Shown: positions 16,270 through 24,756 of the stretch, piece after piece
Layout: the number at the start of each line of letters is the position of its first letter
How positions within the stretch are numbered: position 1 is the stretch's first letter
The notes under the pieces: generated by a model
The model's database searches: none
The model's input: the letters and a program-made list of their open reading frames with translations, nothing else
Told to the model about the DNA's origin: nothing
From: Planctomycetota bacterium
Lineage (GTDB): Bacteria; Planctomycetota; Phycisphaerae; WQYP01
Direction: 5' to 3'
DNA: 38,999 nt
Assembly (NCBI GenBank): GCA_021810145.1
Contig: JAJZJL010000028.1
Location: 1 to 38,999 of the forward strand
Program-made: the position numbers and the translations under genes

Positions 16270-17852
16270 CCGCCATTGGCATCGACGAGCTTGCGAATCC
16301 ACGCCGCACGTTCAATCCATGGATTGTCGCGCCGGTGGTGGCCATGGCCGCGTTCATGGAAGTGCTGGACACGACAATTGTCAATGTGTCGCTGCCGCAC
16401 ATTGCCGGCAACATGTCCAGCACCATTGATCAAAGCACCTGGGTGCTCACGAGTTATCTGGTATCCAACGCGATTGTGCTGCCATTGAACGGCTTTATGT
16501 CGGCATGGCTGGGGCGCAAGCGTTATTTCCTCATGTGCATGAGTCTTTTCACGATCAGTTCCCTGATGTGCGGCATGGCACCGACGTTCGGCACGTTATT
16601 GATATTCCGCGTTTTACAGGGACTCGGCGGCGGCGGCCTGCAACCCGGCGCGCAAGCCATTTTACGGGATATATTTCCATTAAAGAAAATCGGAACCGCC
16701 ATGGCCGTTTACGGCATTGTGGTGGTCGTGGCACCGGTTCTGGGGCCGGTGCTGGGCGGCTGGATTACCGACAGCTTTTCATGGCGGTGGTGTTTTCTGA
16801 TCAATGTCCCGATCGGGATTGTTTCCGTATTTCTGCTTTCCATTTTACTGCATGAACCCGCGGATCAGCGGCGCATCAAACTCAGCGAGACGGGGCTTGA
16901 TTATGTGGGACTGGGATTTCTGGTGGTGGGCCTCGGGGCCTTGCAGATCATGCTGGACCGGGGTGAAGATGCGGATTGGTTTGGTTCGCCATTGATCCGC
17001 ACACTGGCGGTCATTGCCGTGCTGGGATTGCTCAGCGCTTTTGTCTGGGAATGGTATCAGGAACATCCGATTGTTAATTTGCGCATGCTGGAGGATTGGA
17101 ACTTCGGTCTGGCGACTCTCGGCATGTTTCTTTTTGGCGGGATACTCTATTCCAGCACCACGCTTCTGCCGCTGATGGTGCAAACGCTGATGGGCTATGA
17201 TGCCAAACTTGCGGGACTGGTGCTGGCTCCGGGGGGGGCGGTGGTTTTCTGTCTGATGCCGCTGGTGGGGTTTCTCGTGCCGCGCGTACAGACGCGCTGG
17301 CTGATCTGCATTGGCGTTACGGGAAATGTTGTTGCGCTGATGCTGATGGCGGGCTTGAATCTGCAGGCGAGTTTTATGTCTCTGGCGATGTGCCGGGCGG
17401 TGCAGGGAATCGGGCTGGCTTTTCTGTTTGTGCCATTTAATACCGCGGCCTTCGGCTTTATCCCGAAACGGAACCTAAGCGACGCATCGGGCATTATCAA
17501 CCTGGCGAGGAATGTCGGTGGAAGCATCGGGATTTCATGCGCGGTGGCTTTTGTGAAAAGCAGTTCGCAGGTGCACCAGACATTTCTGGTGGCCAATGTC
17601 AATCCATTGAACCGGGCATATCAGACCGGAATTGCCGGATTGAAGGCCGCCCTGATCCACGCCGGCGTATCGGTTTCTTCAGCGCTACATAAAGCACAGG
17701 CGATTATGTATAATTCAGTGCGGCAACACGCGGGCATGATGGCGTATGTGACCGCCTTTCAAATATTGGCGGCTTTATTTTTGCTGGTCATTCCGGTGGC
17801 CCTGCTGCTACGCACGCCACGGTTTCATGATGAACCGCTGCCCATAGATTGA
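16266..17852 (+). CDS. EmrB/QacA-type DHA2 MFS transporter, 14 TM
   Basis: A drug:H+ antiporter of the DHA2 family and inner-membrane partner of the EmrA-like adaptor, with ATGA translational coupling. The 528-residue, very hydrophobic sequence fits 14 membrane helices. Family motifs are visible: MEVLDTTIVNVSLPHIAG in TM1 (motif D1), the loop 2-3 motif A variant NGFMSAWLGRKRYFL, RVLQGLGGGGLQPGAQAI in TM4, and GPVLGGWITDSFSWRWCFLIN (motif C region, TM5). The substrate cannot be read from sequence; amphipathic drugs, bile-like compounds or siderophores are typical of the family. A run of eight G at 17231-17238, encoding part of APGGAVV, is a possible slippage or sequencing-error site, but the frame here is intact. 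Confidence 0.95.
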   Translation: MTAIGIDELANPRRTFNPWIVAPVVAMAAFMEVLDTTIVNVSLPHIAGNMSSTIDQSTWVLTSYLVSNAIVLPLNGFMSAWLGRKRYFLMCMSLFTISSLMCGMAPTFGTLLIFRVLQGLGGGGLQPGAQAILRDIFPLKKIGTAMAVYGIVVVVAPVLGPVLGGWITDSFSWRWCFLINVPIGIVSVFLLSILLHEPADQRRIKLSETGLDYVGLGFLVVGLGALQIMLDRGEDADWFGSPLIRTLAVIAVLGLLSAFVWEWYQEHPIVNLRMLEDWNFGLATLGMFLFGGILYSSTTLLPLMVQTLMGYDAKLAGLVLAPGGAVVFCLMPLVGFLVPRVQTRWLICIGVTGNVVALMLMAGLNLQASFMSLAMCRAVQGIGLAFLFVPFNTAAFGFIPKRNLSDASGIINLARNVGGSIGISCAVAFVKSSSQVHQTFLVANVNPLNRAYQTGIAGLKAALIHAGVSVSSALHKAQAIMYNSVRQHAGMMAYVTAFQILAALFLLVIPVALLLRTPRFHDEPLPID

Positions 17853-17883
17853 ATCAGAACTGATGAAATCAGGAGTTGCTACC

Positions 17884-19311
17884 ATGTTTTTGAAAAAGAA
17901 AAGTGTTGTTCTGGTGATGCTCGCGGCAGGCCTTGCCGGGTGCGTGAATCAGAAAGAAGAAGTCATGCACTACCGGAAAGTGCTGCACATGACTCCAGCG
18001 AGGAGCGCAGAACAACTGGTTGTCCCGTCACAACTCACGCTGGCGGCGGCACTGAAGCTGGCCAATGATAACAATGAGCAACTGGCCATTGGTGGGGAGA
18101 ATTATCTTCAAGCGCTTATTGCGAAAGACAAAGCCTTTTCCACCTTCATGCCCACCGTGGGTGTCAGCGCGCAGGATTTTCAGATGCACGGATTCAACAC
18201 CAGCGCCATGCCGCCCGGCATTACGCAGTTCTTTCAGACGCATTATTTCAACGTTCCCCTGGAAACGCAGTTAAATGTCAACGTCCTCAAAGACGCCACG
18301 GCCATTTCCGCCGCCGGGGCCTATGTCAAACAGCGCAAAGCGCTGCTGCTGGATTTGCAATCCAATATCCTGCTGGAAGTTGCGCAGAGCTATTACCAGG
18401 TTCTCAGCGACCAGCGGTCTGTGGCGGTGCTGCGGCAAACCCTGCGGGTGCAGCAGGCCAACGTCAGAAGCCAGATCAATAAAGAAAAAGCGGGGGTGGC
18501 CCTGCGGCTTTCGGTATTGCAATCACAGGCGGATGAAGCCAGCACGCGCGTGCAGCTTACGCAGGCGGAAAGTAATGTTGACAAGGGTCGTGCCACGTTG
18601 GCGTTTCTCATTGGAGTGCCCACGCTTAACGGCACACAGTTGATTAATCAATTTAATCCGCCGCACAAAATTCCGAATCTGGCGCGTCTGGACCGGATCG
18701 CGCTGGTCAAACGGCAGGACCTGCTGGCGGCGGATGATGCGGTGGTGACATCGGAGAAGAATGTATCAGCGGCCATCGATGAATATTTTCCATCGGTGTC
18801 GATTAATTTTAATACCTTTTTGTATAAAGAACAGTTCCCCAGCGACAGTTGGTGGAGCGGCTTATTCAGCGCCAATTTTCCCATTTTCGAAGGCGGCATG
18901 ATTTACCAGAATATCCGCACCGCCTATTCGCAGATGCGTCAGGCGATGCTGCAACGCCAGCTTCTGGCCCGGCAGATTATGGAACAGGTGCGCATTGCCC
19001 GCACCGACTGGCTTACCAGCGTTCGGCTGGTGGCCAATTTGAAAACCGAGTTACGCTCGGCCCAGGCCGCATATCATCAGGCTCAGCACTCTTACAGCGC
19101 GGGGGTGGCCACCAATCTGGATGTGATCACGGCGCAGGACCGGGCCCTTTCCGCCCAGTTGGCGTACGAGCAGGCGCGGTATAATGAGCGTGTACGAATG
19201 CTGAATCTCCTGCGGCAGACGGGTCGTTTCACGTACCCCATGATCGCCCAACTTGCGGCGGCGGGAGATAACCATCCGGCACCGCAAGCCGTTAAAAAGA
19301 AAATGGATTAA
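17884..19311 (+). CDS. TolC/OprM-type outer-membrane efflux lipoprotein (first copy)
   Basis: The outer-membrane channel of the EmrAB-type operon, starting 31 bases after the MFS gene. ATG 17884 is chosen because AGGAG lies 8 bases upstream and a lipoprotein signal follows immediately: MFLKKKSVVLVMLAAGLAGC, with LAGC as lipobox. The body (about 475 residues in all) shows the two outer-membrane-efflux-protein repeats: LTLAAALKLANDNNEQLAIG with VEVAQSYYQ-like helices first, then ARLDRIALVKRQDLLAADD and SYSAGVATNLDVITAQDRAL. These form the alpha-barrel and beta-barrel halves. A 165-bp fold-back element begins at the last base of the stop codon. Confident family call. Confidence 0.94.
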   Translation: MFLKKKSVVLVMLAAGLAGCVNQKEEVMHYRKVLHMTPARSAEQLVVPSQLTLAAALKLANDNNEQLAIGGENYLQALIAKDKAFSTFMPTVGVSAQDFQMHGFNTSAMPPGITQFFQTHYFNVPLETQLNVNVLKDATAISAAGAYVKQRKALLLDLQSNILLEVAQSYYQVLSDQRSVAVLRQTLRVQQANVRSQINKEKAGVALRLSVLQSQADEASTRVQLTQAESNVDKGRATLAFLIGVPTLNGTQLINQFNPPHKIPNLARLDRIALVKRQDLLAADDAVVTSEKNVSAAIDEYFPSVSINFNTFLYKEQFPSDSWWSGLFSANFPIFEGGMIYQNIRTAYSQMRQAMLQRQLLARQIMEQVRIARTDWLTSVRLVANLKTELRSAQAAYHQAQHSYSAGVATNLDVITAQDRALSAQLAYEQARYNERVRMLNLLRQTGRFTYPMIAQLAAAGDNHPAPQAVKKKMD

Positions 19312-19475
19312 GAGCCTGTTTGGAAACTCCGCCGGGAGCGTCTTGGGGGGCAAACGGCCGTCTGCGGCGTCCTCGATCCTCAACATATTCCGGAATATGC
19401 TTCGGATCTGCGTCCTTGCATCCAACCATTTGCCCCCCCCCAATCCACCCGCATCGGACTTTCCAAACAGGCTCT
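19311..19475. mobile_element. 165-bp fold-back (MITE-like) palindromic element
   Basis: The terminal arms AGAGCCTGTTTGGAAA (19311-19326) and its exact reverse complement (19460-19475) enclose nested partial complementarity: TTGGGGGGCAAA on the left and TTTGCCCCCCCCAA on the right. The centre is a perfect 16-bp palindrome CATATTCCGGAATATG (19384-19399). Because of this, both strands translate to similar peptides (IFRNMLRI ... FPNRL). No transposase is encoded. It could be a non-autonomous inverted-repeat element, or the operon's 3' structured RNA and bidirectional terminator. Confidence 0.6.
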
Positions 19476-19971
19476 GATGCTGATCCCGCTGCCAGCGCTA
19501 TAAAGCTGGCGGCCTGAAAGGGAGGTTGTTTGGGCATAATCAGGTGCCGGTGGCACCCCGAATAAACATTCAGGCCTGCTCCATGGGCAGGATATGGATG
19601 GCCAAAATGGTCCATCCGCCCGACCGGAGAACGGCCCCCAGGTATTACAAACCGGCCAAATTTGAAAAGAATGTCCTGAAAACATGGTCAAATCGTTATA
19701 AAACCATGAATATTTATGCAAATGTGACATTTTATCCACAATTTAGATCAAGAAATATGTACATATTGCCGATATGAACGTGTAAGCTGATTTGCGGACG
19801 TTGGTTCGCATTGCGTCTGAAAGGCGCTGGCGTCACTGAAAGATGAAATAGACCGAGACTAATTGTGTTTCGGATCACCGCTTCGGGAGATATAAGTCGC
19901 GAAAAAACCGCGGGTTATCAGGTGGTCTGCTTTTTTTTGTTTTACACGGTTTGAATCCGGGAGAAACATAA
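19476..19971. other. Intergenic region before the methyltransferase
   Basis: No gene is supported. It contains two hairpins, 19488-19513 (GCTGCCAGC with GCTGGCGGC, one G-T pair) and 19543-19557 (GGTGCC-GGT-GGCACC). An AT-rich stretch (about 19680-19790) probably holds the methyltransferase promoter. The 180-base leader is structured-looking and ends in a T8 run near 19930. I cannot match the leader to a known riboswitch. Confidence 0.4.
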
Positions 19972-20820
19972 ATGGCCGGCGTTATAAACCCCTCCAGGCG
20001 ATCTGGTCATCTGCCTGGCCGGACCCGACGCGCAACGTTTCGCAAATCGGGTTCGCTGACAATTCCGCACGATATTGTTCTACCTTTATCCAATACGTTC
20101 ACCGATGCCGCACGCGGCACTGCTTCCGAGACACCGAATCAAGCCTTTGCGGCCGTAAAACGCACGTTGACCGGTGGTGAAACCATTGTGGAAATTGGCT
20201 GCGGCCACGGATTGCAATCCATCGAACTGGCAAAACTCGTCGGGCCGCGCGGGCGGCTGGTGAGCATTGACAGTTCTCCAGATGCCATTAATGCCGCGCG
20301 GCGGAATGCCGCCGAAGCAGGTGTCAACAATATTGGTTTTTATCTATGCCGAGTGGATAGCGTGCCTCTGCCCCCGGGCCTGGCGGATTGGATCATCAGC
20401 GAAGGGGTATTTTGCCCAAGTTCCGGCAAAATGGCCGTCTTCCGCGAGATGTATCGGGTTCTGGCTCCCGGCGGAAGAATTCTGATCCACGATATTGCCA
20501 TTCGCAAATTATTACCGCCCGAGATCGCGGACTCGATAGCCGCGTTTACCTTCGGTCTGGCCGGCGCAATTGAACTGTCAAGCTATCGAAAACTGCTGCT
20601 TTCAACGGGCTTTGACTGCTGCGACATTTCCGAATCTCAGAGCAGTTCACATGTGGAACGATTCTGGGATTCTGCCGTTCCCAACCCCACGCGCCGCGTA
20701 CAAGCCGTTGCCTCCACCGCGTCGTTGCCCCATCTGCCCAATCGGCACTGGCTGCATGAATATGTCACAGGCATCCGGCTGCAGGCCAGAAAGCCAATGC
20801 TTAGCGCCGTCTGTGCCTGA
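19972..20820 (+). CDS. ArsM-like SAM-dependent methyltransferase
   Basis: A class I methyltransferase of 282 residues; GGGAG is suitably spaced before the ATG. After a basic N-terminus of about 45 residues come motif I (IVEIGCGHGLQSIELA, about 72-87), the acidic post-I strand LVSIDSSPDAINAARRNA, and FREMYRVLAPGGRILIHDI. The run 'xNAxxAGVNNIxFxLxRVDSxPLPPGLADWIISEG' and the later LAGAIELSSYRKLLLSTGF parallel arsenite methyltransferase ArsM (recalled). However, the Cys normally preceding that last motif is absent (TFGLAGAI), while cysteines occur elsewhere (LCR, FCPSS, FDCCDI). The substrate is therefore uncertain: arsenite, another metalloid or a small molecule. It lies between two efflux systems, which favours detoxification. 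Confidence 0.8.
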   Translation: MAGVINPSRRSGHLPGRTRRATFRKSGSLTIPHDIVLPLSNTFTDAARGTASETPNQAFAAVKRTLTGGETIVEIGCGHGLQSIELAKLVGPRGRLVSIDSSPDAINAARRNAAEAGVNNIGFYLCRVDSVPLPPGLADWIISEGVFCPSSGKMAVFREMYRVLAPGGRILIHDIAIRKLLPPEIADSIAAFTFGLAGAIELSSYRKLLLSTGFDCCDISESQSSSHVERFWDSAVPNPTRRVQAVASTASLPHLPNRHWLHEYVTGIRLQARKPMLSAVCA

Positions 20821-21039
20821 TGGCAGATCGGGTGGTCGCCTCCCACCACCGGACAAGCGATGCTTCGCAGAAAATCAACCGGGTACCTGAACTTTTGACG
20901 GCCATCAATCCACCGAACTCCAACCCGCGCCTGATTTCCTAAAAAGCGGGCTTTTCATCTCCACTTCATGATCATCCGATATACTTGCAAAAATTGGCGG
21001 ATGCTTTAAACCGCCGGGTGTTGGAATGGTGTTGCGTGT
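20821..21039. other. Intergenic region before the two-component system
   Basis: It holds a hairpin GGTGGT-CGCCTCCC-ACCACC just after the methyltransferase stop and a leader stem GGCGG-ATGCTTTAAA-CCGCC ahead of the regulator ATG. TATACT near 20980 is a weak -10 candidate without a convincing -35. No conserved metal-regulator box is recognisable. Confidence 0.35.
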
Positions 21040-21717
21040 ATGCGGGTACTGGTAGTTGAAGATTTCGCGACCTTGCGGGAATCCATCGCGCAAGCTCTGC
21101 GCGAGCAGACGTATGTGGTCGATGAGGCCGGCGACGGGCGGCTGGCATTATGGCATCTGCAAAGCGGTCATATTGACGTGGTAATTCTGGATTTGATGAT
21201 GCCGGGGGTGGACGGCCTGCAGGTACTCAAGGCGATGGAACGCATGAAAAACCGGCCCGCGGTACTGATACTCACGGCTCGCGATACGGTTGATGATCGG
21301 GTAAAGGGTCTGGATGCGGGAGCCGATGATTATCTCACCAAGCCCTTTGCGCTGGAGGAAATGCTGGCCCGGGTAAGAGCCTTGACCCGTCGCCGCTACA
21401 ACGTGACATCATCCCGCATTAATATTGGAAATCTGGAAATGGATCTCAACGCCCGGCGGGTATTTCGCGCGGGCGCGGAAATTGAATTAAGCGCCCGCGA
21501 ATACGCCATACTGGAATATCTTGCCGTGCGACAGGGAGAAGTTGTTTCCCGCAGTGAAATCTGGGAGCATGTCAATTGTGATGATGAATTGCCGGAGAGC
21601 AACGTAGTGGATGTATTTGTCAGCATGCTTCGCAAAAAAATTGACGCGGATTCGCCGGGGCGGTTGATTCATACCCGCCGCGGGCAGGGCTACATGCTGG
21701 GACCGGGTGCCGGATGA
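21040..21717 (+). CDS. OmpR-family response regulator
   Basis: A 225-residue transcriptional regulator. The receiver domain has the acidic pair Glu7/Asp8 (LVVEDF), phosphoacceptor Asp51 (VVILDLMMPG), the Thr in LILTARDT and the conserved Lys in YLTKPFALEE. The C-terminal winged helix (about 125-222) includes IELSAREYAILEYLAVRQGEVVSR and ends in IHTRRGQGYML. The stop overlaps the histidine kinase start (ATGA). Gene order regulator-kinase-OMF-adaptor-RND, all on one strand with overlaps, indicates control of the RND pump in an arrangement similar to CusRS/CusCBA or CzcRS systems. Confidence 0.95.
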   Translation: MRVLVVEDFATLRESIAQALREQTYVVDEAGDGRLALWHLQSGHIDVVILDLMMPGVDGLQVLKAMERMKNRPAVLILTARDTVDDRVKGLDAGADDYLTKPFALEEMLARVRALTRRRYNVTSSRINIGNLEMDLNARRVFRAGAEIELSAREYAILEYLAVRQGEVVSRSEIWEHVNCDDELPESNVVDVFVSMLRKKIDADSPGRLIHTRRGQGYMLGPGAG

Positions 21718-23219
21718 GATCGATCCGACGGCAATTGTTAATCTGGTGCAGTGTGGCCATCGCGCTGATGCTGGCGATCCTGGGCATGGGCCTGTACCTG
21801 ACCATGCGTCATTCGCTGGAATCGCAATTCGATTCCTCGTTGGCCGCCCGCGCCACATTACTGGTCAATACACTGGATTGGGACCCCAATCGCGGATTTC
21901 ATTTCAGTTCGGATTTTACACCCCTTGCCGATGGCAGAGCGCCGGACACGCCCCGCTATTTTCAAATATGGACACCCGACGGGAAAGCAATACTTCGCCC
22001 CGCATCACTGGGAAAGGATCAATTAAAATTATTATTTCCGTCACGCAGTGCGGGCACACTCGCGGATATCAAGCTGCCAGACGACCAAGATGGCAGAGAA
22101 CTCGTGCTTCGATTTCATGAGGGCAATGGCGACGAAGATCAAAGCCATGACCGCCGTGAGCAACCGAGACCCATCGGGGATGGCCACAACGACCGGCTGG
22201 AAATCCGGGCACACAGCGCGGATATTCCACGTGATTATATTCTTGCCGTGGCCCGATCCACCGATGAGTTGGAAGAGGCTGTTTCGAGTATCGGCTGGTC
22301 CCTGGTCATCTGCTGTTCTCTGGCAACGGTGTGTTCCGCGGCTCTGATCGCGTGGCTTCTCCAACTGGGATTCCGTCCGGTTGATTCAATTGCCGAACAG
22401 ATTGCCGGCGTCGGCACCACGCACCTGCAAGACCGGATCAGCACGGAGCGTGTTCCGCGCGAACTGTTTCCCATCGTGGATCGGCTTAACAAGTTATTGC
22501 AGCGGGTGGAAGCGGCGGTGCTGCGCGAAAAAGCGCTCACCGCCGACATGGCCCATGAATTGCGCACGCCTCTGGCCGGCCTGCGCACCAGCGCGGAAGT
22601 GGCGCTGACTCAATCGCGAAGTCCGGAAGAATATCAGCGTACATTGCGGCAATCGCTGGAAATCAGCGTGCAAATGCAGGATATGGTGGAAAATCTTCTG
22701 ACGCTGGCCCGACTTGAAGCCAGGGCCTGCAATGCAGCCCCGAAAAGTCTTCAATTGGAACAGATGCTTACAGAACAACTGAATCTTTTTTCCGCAGGCA
22801 TTATTTCGCGACATCTGACGTTGGATAAGAGTGGAGTTGCTGCGGCAAAAGTTTCCGCCCCACCGGATTTAATGCTGCTGGTCATCCGCAATGTACTGGA
22901 TAACGCCATCAGTTATGTCAACGAATCCGGAACCATTCGCTTGACCCTTGATGAAACGGCGGATTGCGTTACATTGACGGTCTCGAATACCGGCAGTGCC
23001 GTTTCAGCCCAGCAGGCCGGGCAGGTCTTTGAAAGGTTCTGGCGTGGTGATCAGGCACGCACGGATCAGGGGCGGCACAGTGGACTGGGATTATCCATTG
23101 TGCAAAATATCATGCGGCAGATTGGCGGTGCCGTCAGCGTTGAATCATCCGTCGGCGGCTGGTTTACTATATCGTTGAAAATTCCAAAGCATGGAGGCAT
23201 TGGACATCATGACAGTTAG
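21714..23219 (+). CDS. Sensor histidine kinase with His/acid-rich periplasmic loop
   Basis: A 501-residue membrane kinase paired with the upstream regulator. TM1 spans about 8-30 and TM2 about 185-208, with a periplasmic sensor of about 150 residues between them. The sensor contains a His/Asp/Glu-rich stretch (RFHEGNGDEDQSHD, then GDGHND), plausible for metal coordination. HAMP follows, then HisKA with phosphoacceptor near His281 (MAHELRTPLAGLR). The HATPase domain has an N box (NVLDNAIS, about 392) and GLGLS (about 457). Layout and length match heavy-metal sensor kinases of the CusS/CzcS group. The 3' end overlaps the start of the outer-membrane-factor gene. Confidence 0.94.
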   Translation: MRSIRRQLLIWCSVAIALMLAILGMGLYLTMRHSLESQFDSSLAARATLLVNTLDWDPNRGFHFSSDFTPLADGRAPDTPRYFQIWTPDGKAILRPASLGKDQLKLLFPSRSAGTLADIKLPDDQDGRELVLRFHEGNGDEDQSHDRREQPRPIGDGHNDRLEIRAHSADIPRDYILAVARSTDELEEAVSSIGWSLVICCSLATVCSAALIAWLLQLGFRPVDSIAEQIAGVGTTHLQDRISTERVPRELFPIVDRLNKLLQRVEAAVLREKALTADMAHELRTPLAGLRTSAEVALTQSRSPEEYQRTLRQSLEISVQMQDMVENLLTLARLEARACNAAPKSLQLEQMLTEQLNLFSAGIISRHLTLDKSGVAAAKVSAPPDLMLLVIRNVLDNAISYVNESGTIRLTLDETADCVTLTVSNTGSAVSAQQAGQVFERFWRGDQARTDQGRHSGLGLSIVQNIMRQIGGAVSVESSVGGWFTISLKIPKHGGIGHHDS

Positions 23220-24756
23220 GGGCAAGACCCTGAGCAAACAGTTGCAGGTGCCGCGGCACGGCAATGGAAATATACTACGCCGGCATGCTCAGAGAATCGG
23301 GAAGAAAGCCATCACCGGAGTAGTTTCAATCTGGAAGTTTCGACGGCCCGGCTTTCATCCGCGCAAGTATCTGCCGCTGCTTTTCGTTCTGGTCCCGGCG
23401 GGTTGCCAAAGTTATCATCCCATGCCGCTTACGCAGGCACGGATCAATAAGGCGCTGCAGGTGCCGGTATGGAAACAATTACGACTTTCCGCCCAACACA
23501 TCCGCGGCATCGGCCTGCCGCCGCTGCCGTTGCGGCCCACCGGAGGCATAACACCTAATGAAGCGGCAGTCATTGCGGTGATATTGAACCCATCGCTGCG
23601 CGTAGCGCGCGATCAGCGCGGGGAAGTTGCCGCACAGGTTCTTCAGGCCGGAATATTGCCCAATCCGCAAGTGTCGGAATCGACGGCGTTTGTCACCGGC
23701 GGATTCCGGACGGCAACCTTCACCGGGTATGGCTTGGGCGTGAACTGGGATATCACGCGGCTTATTGACCGTGATGCGCGTGTGGCATCCGCTAAATATC
23801 ATCGCGGACAGGTGGACCTGGAAGTGGCATGGAGAGAGTGGCAAACCGCCCAAGCGGCACGGCTGGCGGTTTACAACCTCGCGGCCACTGAAGCACAGTT
23901 GCAGCAGGCGCGTCTGGCGGAACATGAACTGCAGACCAATCAGCGCGTTGTGCAGAAAGCATACCAGGCGAATCTGAATACCGTTTTAGATTTAAGCGCC
24001 GCCCGCGCCGCAAGCCAGCAGGCTCAGGCACTGGTGCAGTCTCTGCTGCAGAAGCGGGATCAGAACCGTCTGCTCCTGCGCCTGATCATGGGCCTGCCGA
24101 TTAACGCACCGATCCGCCTGAGCCGTAGAATCCGGTTTCCGGGAAGTATTTTACTGCCACCGGAACAGGCGATTTTGAAAGATCTGCCACGGATGCGACT
24201 GGACCTTGTGGCATTAAAGCTTGGCTATCAAAGTCAGGAAGAGGCTTTGCGTGCGGCGGTATTACGGCAGTTCCCGCGATTGAGCCTGGGGTTTCAGCAG
24301 GCCAGCGATACGACCAATGTGCATACAACCGGCTTCGGCGTAAACATTGACCTGCCAATCTTTGATCGAAATCAGGGCAATATCGCCATTCAAAAAGCCA
24401 CCCGAAAATTGCTGTATGACACGTACATTGCCCGCGAATTCGATGCGCGATCGGCCGTGGCGATGGCTTATTCCGATATCCACGCGCTGACCGCACAAAT
24501 CGCGGCAACTCAAGCGGCGGTTCAGAGCCTGGCCAAACTCGTGCAGACATATCAGCAGGCCTTGAAGTTCGGAAATGTTGATATTGTCAGCTACTATGCC
24601 GAAGTCGATCAATTGATTTCCAAACGCATCAATCTCATCCGGTTGAAAAATCAACTGGAGCGCAATCGGATCGCTCTGGCCCTGGCCGCCGGAACGTATG
24701 TGCCGGAAATGCGGCGGTCACAGCAACCTATGCAACACGGAGAAAACACACCATGA
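23209..24756 (+). CDS. TolC/CusC-type outer-membrane efflux lipoprotein (second copy)
   Basis: The outer-membrane channel of the RND system. ATG 23209 is preferred (GGAGG 11 bases upstream) over ATG 23191; either overlaps the kinase gene. An unusually long basic N-terminal extension of about 55 residues precedes the lipoprotein signal YLPLLFVLVPAGC. No in-frame ATG, GTG or TTG lies closer, so the true start may be non-canonical. The mature part shows two outer-membrane-efflux-protein repeats (GGITPNEAAVIAVILNPSLRVARDQRGE; then DLPRMRLDLVALKLGYQSQEEALRAAV and FGVNIDLPIFDRNQGNIAIQKA). Both quotations are split into short motifs for orientation. It overlaps the adaptor gene by 4 bases. Confidence 0.92.
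   Translation: MTVRGKTLSKQLQVPRHGNGNILRRHAQRIGKKAITGVVSIWKFRRPGFHPRKYLPLLFVLVPAGCQSYHPMPLTQARINKALQVPVWKQLRLSAQHIRGIGLPPLPLRPTGGITPNEAAVIAVILNPSLRVARDQRGEVAAQVLQAGILPNPQVSESTAFVTGGFRTATFTGYGLGVNWDITRLIDRDARVASAKYHRGQVDLEVAWREWQTAQAARLAVYNLAATEAQLQQARLAEHELQTNQRVVQKAYQANLNTVLDLSAARAASQQAQALVQSLLQKRDQNRLLLRLIMGLPINAPIRLSRRIRFPGSILLPPEQAILKDLPRMRLDLVALKLGYQSQEEALRAAVLRQFPRLSLGFQQASDTTNVHTTGFGVNIDLPIFDRNQGNIAIQKATRKLLYDTYIAREFDARSAVAMAYSDIHALTAQIAATQAAVQSLAKLVQTYQQALKFGNVDIVSYYAEVDQLISKRINLIRLKNQLERNRIALALAAGTYVPEMRRSQQPMQHGENTP

Noticed and set aside
18317..18643. Frameshifted or duplicated efflux fragment
   Set aside because: Alternative-frame translations inside the OMF gene are ordinary shadows of GC-rich coding DNA; the main frame is continuous.
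19790..19971. Riboswitch (SAM/SAH or cobalamin type) before the methyltransferase
   Set aside because: The leader is structured-looking, but I could not identify the conserved core of any known class; a covariance-model search would be needed.
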